DNA of 30,631 nt, from NCBI GenBank assembly GCA_032156805.1, contig JALDXQ010000085.1, positions 1-30,631 of the forward strand, given 5' to 3'. The position numbers and the translations under genes were made by a program. Shown here piece by piece: positions 13,680 to 21,764 of this stretch. The notes beneath the pieces were generated by a model. The model saw nothing but the letters and a program-made list of their open reading frames with translations. It had not been told where the DNA came from and did not search any database. Numbering within the stretch: the first letter of the stretch is position 1; the number at the start of each line of letters is the position of its first letter. Origin of the DNA: Gp6-AA40 sp032156805. Lineage in GTDB: Bacteria; Acidobacteriota; Vicinamibacteria; Vicinamibacterales; UBA2999.

Positions 13680-14629
13680 CCTATGAACCTGATTCACCGG
13701 TCCTCATCACCGGCGCTGGCGGCTTCGCGGGCGGACACCTGCTGGAACTTCTCTCCCGGTCTCACGAAGTCATCGGCTGGGCGCGGAGCGCGCCAAGACC
13801 AGAACTGACCCGTCTCGCGGACTGGCAGACTGTCGACCTCCTGGATCGTGATCGAGTCCGCACGGCGATCTCGAATCTCCGTCCGACCGCGGTGTTCCAT
13901 CTGGCGGGGGCTCCCCAGGTTGCCGAATCGTGGCGCGATGGCGCAAAGCCGTTCGAGGAGAACGTGCTGGCGACACAGCACCTGCTCGACGCCATTCGAC
14001 GGGCAGGACTGAAGTGCCGCATCCTCGTTACCGGCTCTGCTGCCGTGTACGCGCCGTCGGACTCTCCGATCGGGGAAGCCGACACGCTCGCACCAGCGAA
14101 TCCGTACGCGGTCAGCAAGCTGGCGCAAGAACAGTTGGCGATGCGCGCCTTCCAGGACGATGGCCTCGACGTCATCGTCACCCGGCCGTTCAATCACACC
14201 GGCCCGCGGCAGCGCCCCGCGTTTGTGGCACCGAGCATGGCCCGCCAAATCGCGATGATCGAACGTGGGCTGACCGAGCCCGTCATTCGCGTCGGAAATC
14301 TCGAGACCCGGCGGGACTTCACTGATGTGCGAGATGTGGTCCGTGCTTATGCGGCCCTGATGAAGCTCGGGAGGGCCGGCGAAATCTACAACATCGGTTC
14401 AGGCATCGGGAGAAGTATTCGATCGCTCCTGGACGCCCTCCTGTCGCGTTCCAGGGTGGAGGTCCGGGTAGAGACAGACGTGAACCGGCTTCGTCCTGCC
14501 GAGACCATGGCGCTGGTGGCAGACACCAGCCGAGTCCGCGCCCAGACCGGCTGGCAGCCGGAGATTTCGTTTGAGTCGATGCTCGACCGGCTGTTGGGGT
14601 ATTGGCGCACGGAGGTGGGTTCGCCGTAA
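13676..14629 (+). CDS. NAD(P)-dependent sugar reductase/epimerase of the extended SDR family (GDP-4-keto-6-deoxymannose reductase-like)
   Basis: 317 aa Rossmann enzyme. The nucleotide-binding motif is GAGGFAGGHL near residue 13, the active site SAAVYAP with Tyr144 and Lys148 (PYAVSK). The C-terminal half has TRPFNHTGPRQRPAFV and RVGNLETRRDFTDVRDVVRAY, which is the pattern of Rmd, the enzyme making GDP-D-rhamnose from GDP-4-keto-6-deoxy-D-mannose. The start codon overlaps the lptD stop as ATGA, so the two are translationally coupled and probably share LPS or O-antigen assembly. No gmd (GDP-mannose dehydratase) is in the window, so the exact substrate is uncertain; an UDP-hexose epimerase role is the main alternative. 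Confidence 0.8.
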   Translation: MTYEPDSPVLITGAGGFAGGHLLELLSRSHEVIGWARSAPRPELTRLADWQTVDLLDRDRVRTAISNLRPTAVFHLAGAPQVAESWRDGAKPFEENVLATQHLLDAIRRAGLKCRILVTGSAAVYAPSDSPIGEADTLAPANPYAVSKLAQEQLAMRAFQDDGLDVIVTRPFNHTGPRQRPAFVAPSMARQIAMIERGLTEPVIRVGNLETRRDFTDVRDVVRAYAALMKLGRAGEIYNIGSGIGRSIRSLLDALLSRSRVEVRVETDVNRLRPAETMALVADTSRVRAQTGWQPEISFESMLDRLLGYWRTEVGSP

Positions 14630-14696
14630 GAAGTGCAATGCCATCCAGTCTCTGGTAGTCTTGGGCGAACATCAGACGAAAGTCCGTCGAACTGCC

Positions 14697-15659
14697 ATGG
14701 AAACCGCACCACTTCTCTTCGACCTCGGCCCCTCGAAACCGACCTCGCGGCAAGTCGCAGATCTGGTCAAAGCCGGCGGAGTGGATGCGTTGACGGAGGC
14801 AACTCGCCGCGCCGACGCCGCACGCTATCAGGAGATCCGCTGTCGCTCGGCCCTCAATGCCGTGAAGGGAATGCCATTCAAGTGGACCCTCAATCCCTAT
14901 CGCGGCTGCACGCACGGCTGTCACTACTGCTACGCCCGCCGCTACCACACGCAGTTCGAGCTTGGCGCCGACGATGAGTTCGCGTCGATCATCTTCGTGA
15001 AGACCAACGTGGTCGAGACGCTCAGGCGGGAGCTGCAGCGGCCGCAATGGACCAACGAGCTCGTCGCGCTTGGTACGGCAACCGACTGCTATCAGCCGAT
15101 CGAAGGCTTCTACAAGCTCACACGCGGCGTGCTGGAAGCGTTCTGTGAGTTCAGCACGCCGACTGGTGTCGTGACCAAGGGACCCATGGTGGTCCGCGAC
15201 AAGGACGTCCTGGCCGATCTCTCAGCGAGGACCGACGTGAACGTCTGCATCAGCGTCCCGTGCGTTGATGAGGATGTCTGGCGTGCACTGGAACCGGGCA
15301 CCGCTCATCCACTACAACGGCTGCGGGCGGTGAGAGAACTGGTCGATGCCGGGATTTGTGCCGGTGTCCTCATGAATCCAATCGTGCCTGGCATTTCGTC
15401 GAAGCGGGCTCTTCTCGAGAGAACCGTGAAGACGATCGCCGAACACGGCGCGCGTTTCATCGGCTGCAGCGTGATGTATCTGCAGGACGGTACGCGCGAC
15501 CACTTCATGCGCTGGCTGGCGAAGGAATACCCGCATCTCGTCGACGGGTACGATCGGCTGTATGTCGCCAAGTATCCGCCGAAGGGATACCGGGACGAGG
15601 TCAGCGCTCTCGTGGGGGCGCTGAAGACGAAATACGGCGTGACGGGAAGCCGGGCATGA
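14697..15659 (+). CDS. Radical SAM protein of the Rv2578c / SPL-like family
   Basis: 320 aa with the [4Fe-4S] motif CTHGCHYC (Cys71, Cys75, Cys78) in the context NPYRGCTHGCHYCYAR, typical of the spore-photolyase-like Rv2578c group. Further conserved pieces are LGTATDCYQPIE, SVPCVDEDVWRALEPGTAHP, LMNPIVPGIS and a C-terminal YLQDGTRDHFMRWL. The reaction of this group is not established; DNA-lesion repair is suggested only by distant likeness to spore photoproduct lyase. The open frame extends upstream into the preceding gene, but the ATG at 14697 gives a compact family-like N-terminus. It lies 67 bases after the SDR gene and converges on the Clp gene. Confidence 0.85.
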   Translation: METAPLLFDLGPSKPTSRQVADLVKAGGVDALTEATRRADAARYQEIRCRSALNAVKGMPFKWTLNPYRGCTHGCHYCYARRYHTQFELGADDEFASIIFVKTNVVETLRRELQRPQWTNELVALGTATDCYQPIEGFYKLTRGVLEAFCEFSTPTGVVTKGPMVVRDKDVLADLSARTDVNVCISVPCVDEDVWRALEPGTAHPLQRLRAVRELVDAGICAGVLMNPIVPGISSKRALLERTVKTIAEHGARFIGCSVMYLQDGTRDHFMRWLAKEYPHLVDGYDRLYVAKYPPKGYRDEVSALVGALKTKYGVTGSRA

Positions 15660-15660
15660 G

Positions 15661-15684
15661 ACTCCCCGACTCCCAACTCCCAAA
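15661..15684. repeat. Heptamer-repeat fragment between convergent genes, copy 2
   Basis: A run with 7-bp period (CGACTCC, CAACTCC, CAA) begins just after the radical SAM stop and ends four bases before the Clp stop. Its core GACTCCCAACTCCCAA matches the left arms at 5863 and 27876. Only one arm is present here, so no hairpin forms. Confidence 0.6.
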
Positions 15685-15688
15685 CAGC

Positions 15689-17983
15689 TTATACCGCGAT
15701 CGCCTGATCCGAGCTCGCAATCAGCCGCGGGCCCCCGATTTCCACAGCGACCTGGTTGTCCTTCAGCACCGCACGGAACGTATTGGCTTCCTTCCAGTGC
15801 TGGCTGATGGGCAGCTTGATCTGATCGTCGATGACGCGCTTCAGGAAGCGAGCTCCGTAGGCCATGCTGTGTCCATCGGCCACCAGCTTGTCGAGCGCAT
15901 CGGGCTCGACGTGCAGCATCTTGTTCCAGCGACGCAGCGATGCCGTCACCTGCTCGATGTACTTCAGCGCGATCTGCCGCACTTCGTCTTTGGTCAGCGG
16001 CTCGAACACGACGACTTGATCGATACGGTTGCGGAACTCCGGTGGGAACCGGCGTTCGAGCTCGCGATTGATCTCGGACTGCACCTGCCCCATTGAGTCC
16101 TGGCCCGAACGGAAGCCGAGCGGGCTTTGCAACTTCCGGAAATGCTCCGAGCCGGCGTTCGACGTCATGATGACGATGGCGTCGGAGAGATACACGCGCT
16201 TGCCGCGTCCATCCGTCAGCCAACCTTCATCGAAAGCCTGCAGGAACAAATTCAACAGGCTGGGACTGGCCTTCTCGATCTCGTCGAGCAGGACAACAGA
16301 GCACGGGTTGTCCTTCAACTGGTTGGTCAGGATCCCGCCACGCTGACTGCCTACGATGCCCCTCGGCATGCCAATCAGCTTGTCGACCGACACGCCTCCA
16401 TCCTGGTACTCGGACATGTCGATGCGGATCATCTTCTTCTCGTCGCCGAACAAGAACTCGGCGGCAGCCTTGGCGAGCTCGGTCTTGCCGACACCGGTCG
16501 GGCCGAGAAACAGGAGGACGCCGTCGGGACGATCGAAGCCGTCCTTGAGAGGCCCCTTGTTCATGACCAGGCGATGCGCGAGAGCCTCGACCGCCTTCGT
16601 CTGGCCGATCACGCGCTTGCCCAGGCGGCTCTCGATGTCCTTGAAGCGGTCACCCACGTCGCGGAACACCATGTCCGTGGGGATCTGCGCGGCGTTCGAG
16701 ATGACGTCGACGACATCCGTCGAGGTCACTTCCCAGCGGCGATCGATCTCAGCGCGCACGGCTGCCGTATCGAGCCACCCAATGACCTTGTCCGGCATGT
16801 GCAGGTGCCGCTGGTAGCGCGGAGACATCTCGAGTGCCGTTTCGATCGCATCGTCCATGAGACGGACGGAGTAATTGCGTTCCAGCCGCGGCCGGATGTT
16901 GTAAAGAATGCGACGGCTTTCTTCAATCGTCGGCTCGGCGACGTTCACCGTGCGGAAGCGGCGCGAAAGCGCCTCGTCTTCCTGGATGTATTCCTTGTAC
17001 TCGCTGAGCGTGGTCGCACCGATGATGCGGACTTCGCCGCGCGCGAGCACCGACTTGAACACGTTGGCCGCATCCGACGGCGCGCCCAGCGCTGACCCGG
17101 CACCCACCATCGTGTGGGCTTCGTCGATGAACAGGATCAGATTCGGCCGTTCCTTGATCTCCCGGATGACGTTCTGAATGCGGTCCTCGAACATCCCGCG
17201 GAGCATCGTGCCCGCCACCATCGTGTTCATCTGCAGGTTGACCACCTGACAGTCGCGCAACCGCACGGGCACGGAGTCCGGATCGAACTCGATCCGGCGC
17301 GCCAGCCCTTCAACGATCGCCGTCTTGCCGACTCCGGGCTCGCCGATGAGCATGACCGAGTTCGAGCGTTCGCGGTGGCAGAGGATCTCCAGCACCTGCT
17401 GGATTTCGAGATCGCGGCCGTACACCGGGGCGATCTTGTCCTGCCGGGCTAGCAGGTTCAGGTTCGTGGCGAAGTTCTTGAGAAACGGCGGCAGCTCGAA
17501 CCGCTTGCGCAGATGCTCCTCGCGAATCTCGTTCTCGCGCATGCGGGCTGTGATCCGCGAAACGAGCACGTCCGGCTCAACACCATGACGACGGACGATG
17601 GCAACCGGAATGCCCTGGCTCTCCTCGAAGATGGCTGAAAAGAGATCGCCTGATTCGATCGTCTGCCGACCGCCACGGCTCGCCTGGTGGAACGCAAGTT
17701 TCAACACAAGCTTTGTCGCCGGTGCGACGCGGAGATCGCGAACGGAGGTCTTGCGGAGCGAGTCGAGGTAGCCCTCGAGCGCGTGCATGATTTCGTGAGG
17801 GTTCAGATCGAGCTCGGTCATGACCTGCGAGAAGGTGTCCCACTCGACCTGTGCAAACGCCAGGAAGACGTGCTCGTTGGTCACCTGCGCATGGTCTCGC
17901 CGCCGGGATTCTTCAATCGCGCGGTCGACGACCCGCTGCGCTGACTCGCCGATTTTGCTCGGCGCAATGTCAAAGTCTTCCAT
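15689..17983 (-). CDS. ClpA/ClpC-type double AAA+ ATPase with altered pore loops
   Basis: 764 aa, the size of ClpA, without the long coiled-coil of ClpB. A Clp_N domain (about residues 1-150) precedes AAA1 (Walker A GEPGVGKT 214-221, Walker B LILFIDEAH) and AAA2 (GPTGVGKT 494-501, SVVLLDEIEKA). Arg fingers (Arg341/342; RRFPPEFRNR) are intact. LGF at 622-624 sits where ClpP-binding loops lie, so it may feed ClpP. Both translocating loops are unusual: AAA1 reads GTMLRG (258-263) where KYRG is expected, and AAA2 reads GMPRGIVG (538-545) where GxPPGYVG is expected. A good AGGAGG lies 8 bases before the ATG. No clpP or clpS is adjacent. Confidence 0.88.
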   Translation of the reverse strand: MEDFDIAPSKIGESAQRVVDRAIEESRRRDHAQVTNEHVFLAFAQVEWDTFSQVMTELDLNPHEIMHALEGYLDSLRKTSVRDLRVAPATKLVLKLAFHQASRGGRQTIESGDLFSAIFEESQGIPVAIVRRHGVEPDVLVSRITARMRENEIREEHLRKRFELPPFLKNFATNLNLLARQDKIAPVYGRDLEIQQVLEILCHRERSNSVMLIGEPGVGKTAIVEGLARRIEFDPDSVPVRLRDCQVVNLQMNTMVAGTMLRGMFEDRIQNVIREIKERPNLILFIDEAHTMVGAGSALGAPSDAANVFKSVLARGEVRIIGATTLSEYKEYIQEDEALSRRFRTVNVAEPTIEESRRILYNIRPRLERNYSVRLMDDAIETALEMSPRYQRHLHMPDKVIGWLDTAAVRAEIDRRWEVTSTDVVDVISNAAQIPTDMVFRDVGDRFKDIESRLGKRVIGQTKAVEALAHRLVMNKGPLKDGFDRPDGVLLFLGPTGVGKTELAKAAAEFLFGDEKKMIRIDMSEYQDGGVSVDKLIGMPRGIVGSQRGGILTNQLKDNPCSVVLLDEIEKASPSLLNLFLQAFDEGWLTDGRGKRVYLSDAIVIMTSNAGSEHFRKLQSPLGFRSGQDSMGQVQSEINRELERRFPPEFRNRIDQVVVFEPLTKDEVRQIALKYIEQVTASLRRWNKMLHVEPDALDKLVADGHSMAYGARFLKRVIDDQIKLPISQHWKEANTFRAVLKDNQVAVEIGGPRLIASSDQAIAV

Positions 17984-18088
17984 GACCCGATCCTCCTGCC
18001 ATCGGTTTGGAACCTCAGGCTTGCAAGGTACTTGGCAAGATGCGATCCAGCGCGAAGGTGCCGAAATCAGCCCCTCAACTAATCGGGG

Positions 18089-18149
18089 GTGTCGGATTAA
18101 CGGCCAAGGTGATGTCAGTAGGTCTCACCGGCGACCATTAGCCCGACAC
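18089..18149 (+). other. Imperfect hairpin upstream of the secreted-protein gene
   Basis: GTGTCGGATTAACGG (18089-18103) pairs imperfectly with CCATTAGCCCGACAC (18135-18149), with wobble pairs, and an inner GGTGA/TCACC pair (18108-18112, 18125-18129) extends it. It lies in the divergent gap between the Clp gene and the gene at 18184 and might be a structured leader or an operator. No known class is recognised. Confidence 0.3.
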
Positions 18150-18183
18150 GGAGATTGCAGGATCTATAAGGAAGGTCCCTATA

Positions 18184-18759
18184 ATGGTTTCAGTGTACCG
18201 ACCCTGGCCGATCGTTCTGGCGGTTGTAGCAATGTCTGCGCACTTGTGGGCGCAAACTCCACAACCATTCCCGCGACCGGGAACGACGCCGGCTCCGCCG
18301 AAGCCGACGCAGCCGACGTCACCACCCGCGACGCCACCGACGAGTCAGGCACCTGCAACTCCGCCGCGCACGGCACAGCCATCGCAGGAGGCGGCTGGCC
18401 CGCCAGCCAGCGAGGTAGGTTTTCCAATTTATCCAGCGGCTCAGTTTCTCGCGTCGTATGAGGCAGGTCGTGGCCAGCGCTACTACATCTATGGCGCGAG
18501 TGCTCCGTTTGCCGACGTCGTGACGTACTACCGAACGCAGTTGGACGAACGCGGGTCGCTCGTATTCAAGGAACCGCCCACTCACATGTTCGAGGTGGGA
18601 CGCTTCCGCGACGAGTCGATGGCGTTCCCACCCGGTGTGACGGTAAAGGATTGGACGTGGGGCGGATCTGCCGGCTACCTGAACCCGAAGCCCAAGGGTC
18701 AGCCAGAGCGCTTTCCAACGATCGTCATGATCGTGCCGCCCACCCCGCAGGGCCGCTGA
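18184..18759 (+). CDS. Conserved secreted protein of unknown function, Pro-rich linker
   Basis: 191 aa. The N-terminus is a signal peptide (WPIVLAVVAMSAHLWAQ), followed by a Pro/Thr/Ala-rich linker of about 45 residues and a compact C-terminal domain of about 120 residues. The domain contains FPIYPAAQFLASYEAG, YYIYGASAPFADVVTYYRT, THMFEVGRFRDESMAFPP and TVKDWTWGGSAGY, and ends in a hydrophobic strand (TIVMIVPPTPQ). The aromatic-rich blocks look like those of a real conserved family, but I can name no function. Ribosome-binding site AAGGAAGG (18168-18175) lies 8 bases before the ATG. The stop is two bases from that of the convergent esterase gene. It probably acts in the periplasm or at the outer membrane. 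Confidence 0.8.
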   Translation: MVSVYRPWPIVLAVVAMSAHLWAQTPQPFPRPGTTPAPPKPTQPTSPPATPPTSQAPATPPRTAQPSQEAAGPPASEVGFPIYPAAQFLASYEAGRGQRYYIYGASAPFADVVTYYRTQLDERGSLVFKEPPTHMFEVGRFRDESMAFPPGVTVKDWTWGGSAGYLNPKPKGQPERFPTIVMIVPPTPQGR

Positions 18760-18761
18760 CG

Positions 18762-20399
18762 TTACTCCCCAGCGGTCGAGGACGATCCGTCGCGAATCGC
18801 CTTCAGCGCGAGCCGTTCTTCACGGTTCGGGTCGTCGATGACCTTGCAGTCGCTGCCGAACACCATTGTCGGATAGGCGCGCGTGTTGAAGGCAGGCCAC
18901 GTCGGCAGATCGGCGTGGTTGGGATTGCCGGTCCGGGCGAACGCGGCAAACGCTGCGCTCATGCGATGCGCGAGGGCGTAGCGATCCTGCATCGCCCCCG
19001 TCATCGAGGCCGCCTGGTCGACGTTGTAGAAGGCGAACGGGATGTCGAGCGTGTGATACGACTTCATCTGGCCGTTGTGCACGGGGGAGCGCCAATTGAA
19101 GAAGTACAGGTAAGCAGCCGCTTTGCCCTGCGCGGCCTTGAGCTCGCTCAGGAGCTGCGCGTTGGCGCGGCGGGTGTTGTCGGCGTTCATGACCAGCCAC
19201 ACGTCCGTGTTCGTGATGCCCTGATGCGCCTTGCGATATAAGGCCACGAGGTCGCGCGCCTTGGACTGGTCGCCACGCGCGATGCGCGTCACGCGCGTCA
19301 GCATCTCGTCCTCGGACATGACCAGTGGCGGCGGCGGATCGCTCCACGCGTCCTCGGTCTCCGTCGATCCCATCATCAGCGGCACGTCGGCAGACACGGC
19401 CGGTGCATCAGGCGACCATTGATCGCGTGGGAGTGAACTCCCGTCGACGACCGGGCCTCCGGCCAACCCCTGAATACGCGGCTCGCTGAAGAAGGCGTCC
19501 TGCAACTGCCGCCATGGCATCTGCTGCAGTCGATCGAGCTGCTTCGGCGTCAATCCGAGCTTGGTGAGGAACTGTTCAGCCGCGCGAGTCGCAGCACCGC
19601 GTTCGGCGCCTCGCACCTGCGCCCCGCTCATCGCAATGGCACGATGAAAGAGACCCCTGGCGGATGGCATCGCCATCAGCGTCGTCACCTTGCTGCCGCC
19701 ACCTGACTGGCCAAACACCGTCACGTTCCCGGGATTCCCGCCAAACGCCGCGATGTTGTCTTTGATCCATCCCAGAGCAGCAACGACATCCTGCATGCCC
19801 ACGTTGGTCGAGTGCGCCCATTTCTCCCCCGTGCCAAAGTTGGAGAGGTGCAGGAAGCCGAACAGGTTCAGCCGATGCGTGACAGACACGACCACGACAT
19901 CTTCTTTGCGCGCGAGATTGGTGCCCTCGTAGAGAAGCCAGTTGCCCGAGCCACCCGAGAAGCCGCCGCCGTGCAGCCACACCATCACCGGCCGATTGCC
20001 CGTGAGCGCAGGGGTGAAGACGTTGAGATTGAGGCAGTCCTCCCCCATCGGCTCCTGCCGATCGAGCGCGAAGACTTCCGAGATCGGTCCATCGGGATCC
20101 TGTGGAGCACGATTGCCAACTGCGAAGCAGTCGCGTGTGCCGGTCCACGGCGCATGTGCCGCGGGGGGCATGAACCGATTCGTGCCTTCCGTGGACGCCG
20201 CGTACGGCACGCCCCAGAACTGATTGACGCCAAAGCGCACGACGCCTCGGACCCGCCCGGCCGTCGTGGCAACGTCTTTCGTGAGCGGAAGCCCGCGCAC
20301 ATCCTGCGCCCACAGCGGCGTGCCCCATCCATCGACCACGACTCCGGCTGTCGCCAGTGTGCCGAGACCCAGGAACGTGCGGCGATTGACTTGCCTCAT
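18762..20399 (-). CDS. Type-B carboxylesterase (alpha/beta hydrolase), Tat-exported
   Basis: 545 aa esterase likely hydrolysing carboxylic esters in the periplasm. The ATG at 20399-20397 is chosen because AGGAGC lies 6-7 bases upstream and the product then starts with a twin-arginine signal (NRRTFLGLGTLATAGVVV). Family signatures are EDCLNLNVFTP (residues 120-130), the oxyanion-hole HGGG (143-146) and the nucleophile elbow GQSGGG with Ser232, where GESAGG is usual. The putative catalytic His449 lies in SYHTLDIPFAF, and an acidic residue lies in GSTETED near 348. Length is typical of PnbA-like enzymes. Natural substrate unknown. Divergent from the EAL-HDOD gene. Confidence 0.9.
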   Translation of the reverse strand: MRQVNRRTFLGLGTLATAGVVVDGWGTPLWAQDVRGLPLTKDVATTAGRVRGVVRFGVNQFWGVPYAASTEGTNRFMPPAAHAPWTGTRDCFAVGNRAPQDPDGPISEVFALDRQEPMGEDCLNLNVFTPALTGNRPVMVWLHGGGFSGGSGNWLLYEGTNLARKEDVVVVSVTHRLNLFGFLHLSNFGTGEKWAHSTNVGMQDVVAALGWIKDNIAAFGGNPGNVTVFGQSGGGSKVTTLMAMPSARGLFHRAIAMSGAQVRGAERGAATRAAEQFLTKLGLTPKQLDRLQQMPWRQLQDAFFSEPRIQGLAGGPVVDGSSLPRDQWSPDAPAVSADVPLMMGSTETEDAWSDPPPPLVMSEDEMLTRVTRIARGDQSKARDLVALYRKAHQGITNTDVWLVMNADNTRRANAQLLSELKAAQGKAAAYLYFFNWRSPVHNGQMKSYHTLDIPFAFYNVDQAASMTGAMQDRYALAHRMSAAFAAFARTGNPNHADLPTWPAFNTRAYPTMVFGSDCKVIDDPNREERLALKAIRDGSSSTAGE

Positions 20400-20518
20400 G
20401 GCGTGCTCCTCATGCAACGACCGTCAAAGAGGCGCGTATTGTGACATGGCAGAAGGCCGATGCCCAGCGCCTCCAGAATCCGGGTGGGGTGCCGATTACC
20501 CCCCGAGAGCGTCCCCAG

Positions 20519-21757
20519 ATGGGTCAAATCGCGAACGAACCTTTAACGTCCTTGTACATTGCGCGTCAACCGATACTCGACGAGCATGGGCGAGTCTTCG
20601 GTTACGAACTGCTGTACCGTGCCGCTGCCGGCGACGCCGCTTGCTCCCTCGAGAGCGAACTGGCGAGCGCCAGTGTGCTCACCGGTGCACTGATCGACAT
20701 CGGGCTCGGCACGCTGACCGGCGGACGCCTGGCGTTCCTCAACGTCACCGCGGCGCTCGTCATCGACCAGATAGACTCCCTCGTCCCGCCCGGCAACGTC
20801 GTGCTCGAGTTACTCGAAACGATCCACGTCTCACCCGAGCTCATCGAAGCGTGCCGGAAACTGAAGGCCAAGGGTTATCAACTCGCACTCGACGACTTCG
20901 TTGCCGGTTCCCCGGCTGAAGCGCTACTTCCGTTCGCCTCGTTCGTCAAAGTGGACATGCTCACGACCTCCGCGAGCGAAGCTGCCGCCCTGGCCCAACG
21001 GCTCAAGCCATCAGGCGTGACCATGCTCGCCGAGAAGGTCGAGAGCCGTGAAATCCACGAACAGACGCGTGCGGCGGGTTACACGCTCTTCCAGGGTTAT
21101 TACTTTTGCAAACCGATCATCCAGACAGGCACGGCGATTCCGGCGCATCAACTGGCGTACATCCGTCTGCTCGCCGCGCTCACCAAGCCGAATCTCGGCA
21201 TGCTGGAGCTGGAGGAACTCGTCAAGCAGGACGTGTCGCTCACTCTGCGGGTCCTCAGGTTCGTCAATTCAGCGGCCGTGCCCACGAGGACGGAGATTGG
21301 GACCATTCACCAGGCATTGGTCCTCATCGGCATCGAGCCGATTCGGAAATGGGCGTCGGTCTGGTGTCTGGCAGGATTGAACCGCGGCGCAACGCCGGAG
21401 TTGGCGACACTCTCGCTCGTACGTGCGAGATCGTGCGAGCTGATTGCCGAACGCGCACGGCACCTGGATCCCTCGGAGCTTTTCCTCGTCGGGTTGTTCT
21501 CGCTGCTCGATGTGATGCTGAGCCGGACAATGGCGGACGCACTCGACAATCTTCCGCTCTCCCGATCGACCGCGGATGCGCTCGTCGGACGACACAACCC
21601 GGACCGCGGGATCCTTGACGCCGTGATCGCTTACGAGAGCGGCGCATGGGATGACGCGTCACACCAGGCGACACGCGCAGGTGTCGATCCGACTCTGCTA
21701 CCGACGGCGTATACGGCCGCACTGCGCTGGGCGCAGGACGTGGGCCAGGCGGCGTGA
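20519..21757 (+). CDS. EAL-HDOD two-domain signalling protein (YuxH type)
   Basis: 412 aa cytoplasmic protein. The N-terminal half is an EAL-type domain: YIARQPILDEHGRVFGYELLYR region, FLNVTAA, VLELLETIHV, LALDDF, FVKVDM, AEKVE and QGYYFCKP, so most metal-binding positions of c-di-GMP phosphodiesterases are retained although EAL reads ELL and loop 6 reads DDFVAG. The C-terminal half is a HDOD domain (VSLTLRVLRFVNSAA, IHQALVLIGIEPIRKW). Such proteins link signalling to motility or stress, but neither enzymatic activity nor partner is shown here. The ATG at 20519 matches the family N-terminus; an in-frame ATG at 20441 would add 26 residues. Neither has a good ribosome-binding site. Confidence 0.85.
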   Translation: MGQIANEPLTSLYIARQPILDEHGRVFGYELLYRAAAGDAACSLESELASASVLTGALIDIGLGTLTGGRLAFLNVTAALVIDQIDSLVPPGNVVLELLETIHVSPELIEACRKLKAKGYQLALDDFVAGSPAEALLPFASFVKVDMLTTSASEAAALAQRLKPSGVTMLAEKVESREIHEQTRAAGYTLFQGYYFCKPIIQTGTAIPAHQLAYIRLLAALTKPNLGMLELEELVKQDVSLTLRVLRFVNSAAVPTRTEIGTIHQALVLIGIEPIRKWASVWCLAGLNRGATPELATLSLVRARSCELIAERARHLDPSELFLVGLFSLLDVMLSRTMADALDNLPLSRSTADALVGRHNPDRGILDAVIAYESGAWDDASHQATRAGVDPTLLPTAYTAALRWAQDVGQAA

Positions 21758-21764
21758 CACCGCG

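Noticed and set aside
16127..17095. Plus-strand open frame opposite the Clp gene
   Set aside because: Shadow of the strongly supported AAA+ gene; no ribosome-binding site and no recognisable domain.
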